Source: UBA1444 sp964521625 (lineage in GTDB: Bacteria > Bacillota > Negativicutes > UBA1444). From it: a DNA stretch of 64,000 nt. Below are positions 43,551-51,049 of the stretch, one piece after another; position 1 is the first letter of the stretch, and each line of letters starts with the position of its first letter. Where the stretch lies: assembly GCA_964521625.1 (NCBI GenBank), contig CAZFSM010000022.1:1-64000 (forward strand), given 5' to 3'. A model generated the notes under the pieces. That model saw only the letters and a list, made by a program, of their open reading frames with translations, was not told the DNA's origin and searched no databases. The position numbers and the translations under genes were made by a program.

Positions 43551-45299
43551 ATGTTGCTGCGGGGAATTGCTGCCGCACCCGGCCTGGCGCTGGCTGAATG
43601 CCTGATTGTGCAGCCTTTGCCGGACCCGAACACAGTCGCGCAAAGCGTCGCCGGCGATCGGACCGACAGTGAACTGGCGTTGTTCCAACAAGCCGTCGAG
43701 GCTGCAGCTGCCCAACTACAGGCGATTGCCGACCGGGCGGAAGCGGCTGGCGAGACAACCAGGGCCGAGATCATCGGCGCCCAGGTGCTGATGCTGACAG
43801 ACCCTTTGCTCGCGGAAGAGGTTCAGGAAAAAATAAACACTCGCTGTTATTCCGCCGTGCGCGCCGTCTATGAAACGACGGAAGAACAAGCGGCAATTCT
43901 GGCGGAGCTCGAAGACCCCTATCTGTGTGAACGTTCTGCTGATGTCAAGGATGTCGGGCAGCGTATTCTGGGGATTTTGATGGGGGTCGAGCAAAAAGAC
44001 CTATCGGTGCTTTCTGCCGATACCATTCTGGTTGGCCGTGAAATTACACCGTCGCAGATGGCATCGCTGGATGCAGCCAAAGTGAAGGGGATTGTCGCGG
44101 AAATTGGCGGCAAAACTTCCCACACCGCGATTCTTGCCAATAACATGGAAATTGCCGCCGTGCTGGGTTGCCAGGGGATTTTGGCTACTGTGCAGGACGG
44201 CATGCCGATCCTGATTGATGGAACGCAGGGGACCGTGGAAACGGAAATCACGGCGGAGAACCGGGAACAGTTGCGGCAAGAAATTAGTCGGCGTCGCAAA
44301 GTCCAGGCTTCTTTGCTGGATCTGGTCGGCAAACCGGCCTGTACGCGCGATGGTTTTTGCATCGAACTGGCGGCCAACATCATGGATCCGGCTGGGGCTG
44401 CGAAGGCTTTGAGCCTTGGCGCTGACGGGATCGGCCTGTACCGAACCGAATTTCTGTTCATGGACCGGGCATCGGCGCCGGGCGAACAGGAGCAATACGA
44501 AGCGTATGCAAAAGTGCTGCGGGCAATGAACGGCAAACCGGTCATCATTCGTACGATGGACATCGGCGGCGACAAGGAGATTGCCTATCTGAACTTGCCC
44601 AAAGAGGAGAACCCATTTTTGGGGTACCGGGCAATCCGGATCTGTTTGTCGGACCAGGCTTTGTTCATGACCCAGTTGCGGGCGATATTACGGGCGGGCG
44701 TTCATGGCCGGGCGTTGATCATGTATCCGATGATTGCATCGCTGGAGGAATTGCAGCAAGCCAATCTGCTGCTACAGGCCGCCAAGGATTCTTTGCGGGC
44801 CGAGGGCATCGCCTTTGATGAACAACTTGCATCCGGTATCATGGTTGAGATTCCTTCGGCAGCGGTCACAGCCGACCTGTTGATCAAGGAAGCTGCCTTC
44901 TTCAGTATCGGCAGCAACGACCTGACCCAGTATACGCTAGCTGTGGACCGGATGAACGAACGGATCAGCAAACTTTACAATCATTTTCAACCGGGAGTTC
45001 TGCGGTTGATTCGCGGCGTAATCGAGACCGCCAATCAGGCTGGCGGCGGAAAGTTTGCCGGCATGTGCGGCGAGATGGCTTCTGATCCTAAGGCGACCTT
45101 GCTGCTATTGGGGTTGGGCATGACCGAATTCAGCGTGAACCCTTCCGCATTGCTGAAAATCAAAAAAATCATTACTTCCGTGGACATGAGTTATGCCAGA
45201 GAAGTCGCGGCCAAAGCGATGACATTGTCGACAGCTGAACAAATTGAAGCTTACCTTGGGTCGGTTTTACCGGAAGAAGTACGCGAATATCTTCGTTAG
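43551..45299 (+). CDS. ptsI: PTS Enzyme I, ula-operon copy
   Basis: A 582-residue phosphoenolpyruvate-protein phosphotransferase. The swivelling His191 is in IGGKTSHTAILANN; the PEP-binding barrel has GLYRTEFLFMDR, RTMDIGGDKE, NPFLGYRAIRICL, SIGSNDLTQYTLAVDR and FAGMCGEMASDP. Full length. A close paralogue lies at 49186-50931. The two share long identical stretches in the C-terminal barrel, pointing to duplication. Confidence 0.94.
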   Translation: MLLRGIAAAPGLALAECLIVQPLPDPNTVAQSVAGDRTDSELALFQQAVEAAAAQLQAIADRAEAAGETTRAEIIGAQVLMLTDPLLAEEVQEKINTRCYSAVRAVYETTEEQAAILAELEDPYLCERSADVKDVGQRILGILMGVEQKDLSVLSADTILVGREITPSQMASLDAAKVKGIVAEIGGKTSHTAILANNMEIAAVLGCQGILATVQDGMPILIDGTQGTVETEITAENREQLRQEISRRRKVQASLLDLVGKPACTRDGFCIELAANIMDPAGAAKALSLGADGIGLYRTEFLFMDRASAPGEQEQYEAYAKVLRAMNGKPVIIRTMDIGGDKEIAYLNLPKEENPFLGYRAIRICLSDQALFMTQLRAILRAGVHGRALIMYPMIASLEELQQANLLLQAAKDSLRAEGIAFDEQLASGIMVEIPSAAVTADLLIKEAAFFSIGSNDLTQYTLAVDRMNERISKLYNHFQPGVLRLIRGVIETANQAGGGKFAGMCGEMASDPKATLLLLGLGMTEFSVNPSALLKIKKIITSVDMSYAREVAAKAMTLSTAEQIEAYLGSVLPEEVREYLR

Positions 45300-45341
45300 C
45301 ACGCTATGGCGGCTGTTGCGGGGAAGAGGGAGGCAGAGCAA

Positions 45342-46040
45342 ATGAAAGACTGGATACAGGATGTACTAGCAGCCAATTTGGCTTTGCCCAAGTATGGAAT
45401 GGTGACTTTCACTTGGGGCAATGTCAGTGCGATAGACCGCAAACGGGGCTTGGTGGCGATCAAGCCCAGCGGCGTGCCCTATGAAAACATGCTGCCGGAG
45501 CATATGGTCGTAGTCGATCTGGCTGGAAAGGTGGTCCAGGGAACTTGTCGTCCCTCCAGCGACACGGCAACCCACTTGGAAATCTACCGGGCGTTTCCGT
45601 CCGTAGGCGGGGTAGTGCATACCCACTCGCGATGGGCAACAGCCTGGGCGCAGACAGGAAAAGGGATTCCGGCGCTGGGAACGACACATGCCGATTACTT
45701 CTATGGTGAAATCCCCTGTGCCCGCTCGCTGAATCGCGAAGAAATCGAGACCGATTATGAAATCAATACAGGTCGGGTGATTGTGCAGGCCTTTCAGGAA
45801 AAAGGGATTGATCCGTTAGCCGTTCCCGGTGTGCTGGTCAGCGGACATGGACCTTTTGCCTGGGGGCGCGATGCACATGACGCGGTGCACAATTCGGTAG
45901 TGCTGGAGGAAGTGGCGATGATGGCGTTGCAGACATTGCAGCTAAAGCCGGATATTCCGCCGATCGATCAGGCGTTGCTCGACAAACACTATTTGCGTAA
46001 ACACGGTAAGGACGCATACTACGGTCAGGGAAATACTTGA
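45342..46040 (+). CDS. ulaF: L-ribulose-5-phosphate 4-epimerase
   Basis: About 232 residues from the ATG at 45342, which follows GGGAGG; an upstream ATG at 45306 lacks a site. The class II aldolase/epimerase fold is clear: TWGNVSAID, IKPSGVPYENM, RPSSDTATHLEIYRAF, VVHTHSRWATAWAQ (zinc His pair) and LVSGHGPFAWG. It converts L-ribulose 5-phosphate to D-xylulose 5-phosphate, the last ula step. Confidence 0.93.
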   Translation: MKDWIQDVLAANLALPKYGMVTFTWGNVSAIDRKRGLVAIKPSGVPYENMLPEHMVVVDLAGKVVQGTCRPSSDTATHLEIYRAFPSVGGVVHTHSRWATAWAQTGKGIPALGTTHADYFYGEIPCARSLNREEIETDYEINTGRVIVQAFQEKGIDPLAVPGVLVSGHGPFAWGRDAHDAVHNSVVLEEVAMMALQTLQLKPDIPPIDQALLDKHYLRKHGKDAYYGQGNT

Positions 46041-46054
46041 AGAGAGGTGCCAAT

Positions 46055-47119
46055 ATGAGCAAAATAGATGAAATTACAAAAGAATCCTGGGTGCTGAGCA
46101 CATTTCCCGAGTGGGGCACCTGGTTGAATGAAGAAATCGAGGCGGAAATCGTCGCGCCAGGCAGCTTTGCCATGTGGTGGCTGGGATGTACCGGCATCTG
46201 GATTAAATCCGAGGGTTCCGCCAATATCTGCATCGATTTTTGGTGTGGCAGCGGCAAACGGACCAAAACAAAACCGTTCATGGATGCCCATCATCAGATG
46301 GCGCGAATGACCGGCGGCAAAAAACTGCAACCCAACCTGCGGATGACGCCGTTCGTGCTCGACCCGTTCGCGATCCGCCAAATCGATGCCGTGGTTTCCA
46401 CGCACGACCACAATGACCATATCGATGTCAATGTCGCGGCGGCGGTGATGAAGAACTGCCCGGACACCGTGCCGTTCATCGGACCGAAAACCTGCGTGGA
46501 GCTATGGCAAAGCTGGGGAGTACCGGCTGAGCGCTGCATCGTTGTCAAACCGGGCGATGTCGTAAAAATCAAAGACACAGAACTAATAGCGCTGGAGTCG
46601 TTTGACCGGACCGCGCTAATCACTGTTGGAAAAGGAGAAACGCTGGCAGGCAAAATGCCTGGCAATATGGATGACCGTGCCGTCAATTACCTGATCCGAA
46701 CCCCGGGCGGCAACCTATATCACAGCGGCGACTCGCACTATTCCAACTACTATGCCAAGCACGGCAACGATTATCAGGTTGATGTCGCATTAGGCTCCTA
46801 CGGCGAGAATCCCCGCGGCATTACCGACAAAATGACGGCGTCGGATATCCTGCGGATGGCGGAAGCGCTTAAGACCAAAGTGATCATTCCGTTCCACCAT
46901 GACATCTGGTCCAACTTTCAGGCAGACCCAGCTGAAATCAGCATGCTTTACGAAATGAAAAAATACCGACTGCAGTATCAGTTCAAACCATTTATCTGGC
47001 AAGTCGGTGGAAAGTTCGTCTTTCCTGCTGACAAAGACAAGCGGGAATATCATTACCCACGCGGTTTTGACGATTGCTTTGAAGGAGAAATCGACCTGCC
47101 GTTCAAATCGTTCCTATAA
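46055..47119 (+). CDS. ulaG: L-ascorbate-6-phosphate lactonase
   Basis: About 354 residues from the ATG at 46055 (AGAGAGGTG ahead). The metallo-beta-lactamase fold is shown by VVSTHDHNDHIDVNVA (HxHxDH type), LYHSGDSHYSNYYAKH and IIPFHHDIWSNFQADP. It opens the lactone of L-ascorbate 6-phosphate made by the PTS. Its presence fixes the operon's substrate as ascorbate with good confidence. Confidence 0.95.
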   Translation: MSKIDEITKESWVLSTFPEWGTWLNEEIEAEIVAPGSFAMWWLGCTGIWIKSEGSANICIDFWCGSGKRTKTKPFMDAHHQMARMTGGKKLQPNLRMTPFVLDPFAIRQIDAVVSTHDHNDHIDVNVAAAVMKNCPDTVPFIGPKTCVELWQSWGVPAERCIVVKPGDVVKIKDTELIALESFDRTALITVGKGETLAGKMPGNMDDRAVNYLIRTPGGNLYHSGDSHYSNYYAKHGNDYQVDVALGSYGENPRGITDKMTASDILRMAEALKTKVIIPFHHDIWSNFQADPAEISMLYEMKKYRLQYQFKPFIWQVGGKFVFPADKDKREYHYPRGFDDCFEGEIDLPFKSFL

Positions 47120-47131
47120 AACAACACAAAT

Positions 47132-47172
47132 AAGCCCTCGAGAATCCGGCAGGACTCTCGAGGGCTTTTCTT
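47132..47172 (+). terminator. terminator of the ula operon
   Basis: AAGCCCTCGAGA and TCTCGAGGGCTT form a perfect 12-pair stem followed by TTCTT. It separates ulaG from the converging membrane-protein gene and can serve both strands. Confidence 0.9.
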
Positions 47173-47200
47173 CTGCAATTTGGTTGTTATTGTCGCGAGT

Positions 47201-48127
47201 TTAGTCTTGCGCTTGCAGGAACTCGAATACAGATACGATTGCGGCTAGCAATACAGCTTCATATAGCAGAAACGTTAAATCAAAACTGAAAAATGGTCGT
47301 GCATTCGTTGCCGTGATAAAGAGCCAGGTTCGATTGTTAGTCACGGTTTCATGGTAAGGCGGGAACAAAACTATAACCATGAAAATGATAAAATACACGA
47401 ATAACCGCCAGTTGCCAACGTGAAAACTCGTATCTGAAGTATCTTCCACGGTGGTTGCCGCGACGCGGGTAACTGGCTCTGGGTTGCGTATTGGCTCGGG
47501 CTTGTGCGGCGCCACAGGCTTGCGTAGGGGTTCGGGTTTGTGTACTGTCTCCGGTTTGTGCATTGCCGCCGGCTTGCTATGCAAAACAGGGGCTGGCGCC
47601 GGAGGATCGATACGCACCTTTGACTGAACGACGTGAGGAGTGGCAGCCGGTTTAATCTCTAATAATGGCTGTATTTGGATTGGCTGTACCGGTTGTATGG
47701 GATGAGGCTCTATTGGTTTCAAACGTACCGGCGGAGCAGGCGGCGGAGTAATTACTGTCTCGAATGGTGTGGCAGGCAGTTCAGACGGTGCGGCAAGCGG
47801 CTGTCGGGCGCGGGATTGCGCTCGAGAGCGGATGGCACGCGGCACGAAGAACATCATCGTGAATTCTGCAAAGATTGTTGATATCGCAAAACCAAGCAGC
47901 GCCGCATATTTCGTCTGGAAACTCGCGAAAGCTGAAAGTCCGGCTACATGGACCAACAAATAAAATACAAAAGGGAGGCCTAGCGTCGTGAGAGTAATTA
48001 ATAAGAGCAACCAACGATTGAACTGAAAAATCGTATAGGCTCTCAGCACGCCAAACCAAACGCCGCCCATGAAAAGAGCACTGTTCCAAAACGATTCGGT
48101 GGCTAAATAATTAAAAAACATACTCAC
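47201..48127 (-). CDS. proline-rich-linker membrane protein, unknown
   Basis: A 308-residue protein in three parts. Residues 1-110 have about three membrane helices (SALFMGGVWFGVLRAY, RWLLLLITLTTLGLPFVFYLL, FAISTIFAEFTMMFFV). Residues 120-225 form a basic, proline-rich linker with repeated KPEP/HKPE units (for example HKPETVHKPEPLRKP). The last 80 residues add about two helices (LFVYFIIFMVIVLF and LLYEAVLLAAIVSVFEFL). I do not recognise the family. It is a single gene flanked by PTS loci. Confidence 0.65.
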   Translation of the reverse strand: MSMFFNYLATESFWNSALFMGGVWFGVLRAYTIFQFNRWLLLLITLTTLGLPFVFYLLVHVAGLSAFASFQTKYAALLGFAISTIFAEFTMMFFVPRAIRSRAQSRARQPLAAPSELPATPFETVITPPPAPPVRLKPIEPHPIQPVQPIQIQPLLEIKPAATPHVVQSKVRIDPPAPAPVLHSKPAAMHKPETVHKPEPLRKPVAPHKPEPIRNPEPVTRVAATTVEDTSDTSFHVGNWRLFVYFIIFMVIVLFPPYHETVTNNRTWLFITATNARPFFSFDLTFLLYEAVLLAAIVSVFEFLQAQD

Positions 48128-48420
48128 ACCTCATTTTGCATTATAAGAGTGTTATCGTAAATATCGAATTAACGCCGCCTTTACATTAGTGAATAAAATT
48201 GAATAGTCTAAAAAAACCTAGAGATTTTCAGCTTCATTTTAACACTATCTGATTCAAGCTGCCAGCATAAATTTAATTTTTTTTTCGCTGGACGAGAATG
48301 GGTCTGTACAGCGTCTTTTCTTTATTCTTCCGTGCGAACGCTATACAGGGAATTTGCTGCCTGAAGCCGAATTATAATTATGTTCAAAACCTGTCAGCTA
48401 GGAAAGGATGAAAAATAAGC
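48128..48420. other. AT-rich intergenic region upstream of EIIA(Glc)
   Basis: No gene is seen. It should hold divergent promoters for the membrane-protein gene and the PTS genes. An 11-base inverted repeat with one mismatch, CTGTACAGCGT (48304-48314) and ACGCTATACAG (48338-48348), stands between; TATAAT near 48373 is a possible -10 box for the PTS genes. AGGAAAGGATG precedes the ATG at 48421. Confidence 0.4.
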
Positions 48421-48879
48421 ATGTTGGAACATTTTCTGGCCCCGATGGCGGGGAAACTGCTCCCTCTAGACCAAGTGCCGGACCCGGTGTTCGCCGATAA
48501 AATCATGGGCGACGGATTTGCCATCAACCCGACTAATGGAGACGTAATTTCGCCGGTTGATGGCACGATAACCAGCTTTATGGCCGATACCCGCCACGCG
48601 GTGGGGATTACCGCCGATGACGGCACAGAAGTGCTGATCCATGTCGGGATCGATACGGTCACGCTCGGCGGGGCAGGCTTCGTCAGCCTGGTGGCGCAGG
48701 AGGATCGGGTCAAAGCAGGGCAGTTGTTGCTGCAAGTCGACCTGGCCGAGATCAAAGATAAAGTTCCGTCGCTGATTACGCCGGTGGTGTTCACCAATTT
48801 GCCGGCGGGGCTGCAAGTGGCCGTAGCTGCCGGACGCGAAATAGGACGCGGTGAAAAAGGCTTTTTCAGCCTAGGCTAA
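48421..48879 (+). CDS. PTS EIIA(Glc)-type protein (Crr-like)
   Basis: A 152-residue EIIA of the glucose family. His74 in VLIHVGIDTV is the phosphorylated residue and His59 in DTRHAVG assists. LAPMAGKLLPLDQVPDPVFADKIMGDG is the conserved start. No EIIBC partner is in the window, so it may act as a free EIIA for a distant permease. It heads an EIIA-HPr-EI cluster. Confidence 0.92.
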   Translation: MLEHFLAPMAGKLLPLDQVPDPVFADKIMGDGFAINPTNGDVISPVDGTITSFMADTRHAVGITADDGTEVLIHVGIDTVTLGGAGFVSLVAQEDRVKAGQLLLQVDLAEIKDKVPSLITPVVFTNLPAGLQVAVAAGREIGRGEKGFFSLG

Positions 48880-48903
48880 TCAACTGACGGGAGGCGGATT
48901 ATT

Positions 48904-49164
48904 CTGGTTCAGCAGGAAATTGAAGTCACTAATCCCACCGGGCTCCATGCCCGACCGGCAGCGCTGCTGGTCGCCCGGGCCGGCAAAAGCAAATCGAACG
49001 TGTCGATTTTGTTTAATGATAAGACAGTGAATGTGAAAAGCATGCTCAATCTACTGGGGGCGGGAATCCGACAGGGGTCGCGGATCGTGCTGGTGGTGGA
49101 AGGCGAAGATGAGCAGCAGACGCTCGTCGACTTGGCGCAACTGATTGAACAGCTGCCGGAATGA
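48904..49164 (+). CDS. HPr-like phosphocarrier with a non-standard start codon
   Basis: An 86-residue HPr that starts at CTG 48904 (or ATT at 48901 or 48898); no ATG, GTG or TTG exists in a suitable place. Alignment with the ula-operon HPr (also 86 residues) puts CTG exactly at its first codon, and GGGAGG lies 9 bases upstream. His15 (NPTGLHARPAA) and Ser46 (VKSMLNLL) are intact and the frame is open to TGA 49162-49164. It sits 24 bases after the EIIA gene and 21 before Enzyme I, so it is almost certainly functional. Confidence 0.88.
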   Translation: MVQQEIEVTNPTGLHARPAALLVARAGKSKSNVSILFNDKTVNVKSMLNLLGAGIRQGSRIVLVVEGEDEQQTLVDLAQLIEQLPE

Positions 49165-49185
49165 TCGCAGCGGGGAGATGAGACG

Positions 49186-50931
49186 ATGATATTTCAGGGA
49201 ATCGCTGCCGCTCCCGGCCTGGCAATCGCCAAATGCCTGCGCATTGAGCCGTCGCCGCAGATTGCTGTGGATCAGGCCATTTCGCGGCAGCAGATAGAAG
49301 GTGAACTGGCCCGCTTTACGCAGGCGGTGCAACAGGCAGCTGCCGAACTGGCAGCAATCGCCGACAACGCAAGAGCGCGTGGACAGGCAGACAGGGCCGA
49401 GATCATCGAAGCCCAATCGCTGATCGTGACCGACCCGACGCTGGACGAAGGCGTGCGACTAAAAATAAAAATGCAGTTGGTTTCGGCGGTGCAGGCGGTT
49501 GGGCTGGCGGTCGACGAACAGGTGACCATCTTTGCTGGGCTGGAAGACGCGTACTTGCGCGAACGGGTAGCCGATGTCATGGATATCGGTCAGCGGTTGA
49601 CGGATATCCTGCTGGGCAGGACGAGGGTCGATTTATCCGGGCTGACCGAAGCAGTGGTGCTTGTGGCGCAGGACATCAGTCCGTCGCAACTGGCGACGGC
49701 GGATGCCGCTAAAGTAAGGGCGATCGTGGCTGAAACCGGCGGGCAGACTTCGCACACGGCGATTCTGGCCAAGAACATGGGAATTCCGGCGGTGCTGGGC
49801 TGCCGGGGGATTCTGACCGCCGTGACGGGCGGCGAACTGCTGCTGGTAAATGGCGACGCAGGCACGGTCGAAACGAACCTGTCGGTGGAGCGTCAAACGG
49901 TGGCGAACGGGGAACTGGAACGCCGGGCCGAGGTTCAGGCCAGCTTGCGCGAACTGATCGGCCAACCGACTCGCACCCAAGACGGTTTTGCCATCGAGCT
50001 TTCAGCCAATATCATGAATCCGGCTGGGGCGGAGCAAGCGATCCGGGTCGGCGCCGACGGGATTGGCCTGTACCGAACCGAGTTTCTGTTTATGGACCGC
50101 CCGAGCGCGCCGAGCGAAGAGGAACAACTGGCGGCGTATCGTCAGGTGCTGGAAACGATGCAGGGCAAGCCGGTCATCATCCGCACGCTGGATATTGGCG
50201 GCGACAAGGCTATTCACTATATGAACATCCCTGCTGAATCCAATCCGTTTCTCGGTTACCGGGCGATTCGCATCTGCCTGCGGCAGCCAGAATTATTTAT
50301 GACCCAGCTGCGGGCAATTTTGCGGGCGTCGGTTTACGGCCAGGCTCGCATCATGTACCCGATGATCGCTTCGCTGGATGAAATCCGGGCGGCGAACCGG
50401 TTCCTGCAACAGGCCAAAGATTCGCTTTTGGCCGACGGACTCGCTTTTGATGCGAACGTGCCGGTCGGGATCATGATCGAAGTCCCGTCAGCGGCAATCA
50501 TGGCCGATGTGTTGATCGACGCTGTGGATTTCTTTAGCATCGGCAGCAATGACTTGACGCAGTATACGCTGGCGGTCGATCGTCTGAACGAAAATGTCAG
50601 CGAACTGTACAACCCGTTTCAACCGGGAGTGCTGCGCCTGATCCGTATGGTGGCGGAGGCGGCTGGCCGGGGCGGCGGTGGGAAATTTGCCGGACTCTGC
50701 GGCGAACTGGCGGCCGATCCCCGGGCGACGCTATTGCTGCTCGGACTGGGTCTGACCGAATTCAGCGTAAACCCGGCAGCGCTGCTGAAAATCAAAAAAA
50801 TCATTACATCGGTAACGAAAAGTTATGCACAGGACGTGGCTGCCAAAGCGATGCGGTTTTCCACGACTGATGAAATTATGCATCACCTCGAAGCGTCAGT
50901 GCCGGCGGAATTGCGCCATTTGCTTGCTTAA
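49186..50931 (+). CDS. ptsI: PTS Enzyme I, second copy
   Basis: A 581-residue Enzyme I with active His190 (TGGQTSHTAILAKN), GLYRTEFLFMDR, RTLDIGGDKA, SIGSNDLTQYTLAVDR and FAGLCGELAADP. It is a close paralogue of the copy in the ula operon. GGGGAGATGAG precedes the ATG. Either copy could be the general Enzyme I; this one, coupled to EIIA(Glc), is the more likely general system. Confidence 0.94.
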   Translation: MIFQGIAAAPGLAIAKCLRIEPSPQIAVDQAISRQQIEGELARFTQAVQQAAAELAAIADNARARGQADRAEIIEAQSLIVTDPTLDEGVRLKIKMQLVSAVQAVGLAVDEQVTIFAGLEDAYLRERVADVMDIGQRLTDILLGRTRVDLSGLTEAVVLVAQDISPSQLATADAAKVRAIVAETGGQTSHTAILAKNMGIPAVLGCRGILTAVTGGELLLVNGDAGTVETNLSVERQTVANGELERRAEVQASLRELIGQPTRTQDGFAIELSANIMNPAGAEQAIRVGADGIGLYRTEFLFMDRPSAPSEEEQLAAYRQVLETMQGKPVIIRTLDIGGDKAIHYMNIPAESNPFLGYRAIRICLRQPELFMTQLRAILRASVYGQARIMYPMIASLDEIRAANRFLQQAKDSLLADGLAFDANVPVGIMIEVPSAAIMADVLIDAVDFFSIGSNDLTQYTLAVDRLNENVSELYNPFQPGVLRLIRMVAEAAGRGGGGKFAGLCGELAADPRATLLLLGLGLTEFSVNPAALLKIKKIITSVTKSYAQDVAAKAMRFSTTDEIMHHLEASVPAELRHLLA

Positions 50932-50970
50932 GCAGATTTGGCTGGCGAGGCGAAAACTGTTCGGTAAATC

Positions 50971-50991
50971 TGTGGATTATTCTGTGGATAA
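50971..50991 (+). promoter_or_regulatory. pair of DnaA-box-like sites
   Basis: TGTGGATTA (50971-50979) and TGTGGATAA (50983-50991) lie 12 bases apart. The second is an exact reverse-strand TTATCCACA box. They lie between ptsI and the SNF2 gene. Two sites alone do not make an origin; they may be regulatory or chance. Confidence 0.35.
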
Positions 50992-51049
50992 CTTGCGGGT
51001 AATCTGGGTATAACATCAAATGGGGATATGAGGGGTTCGATTAAATTCA

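Noticed and set aside
50971..50991. Replication origin
   Set aside because: Only two DnaA-like sites, no AT-rich unwinding region and no dnaA/dnaN neighbours.
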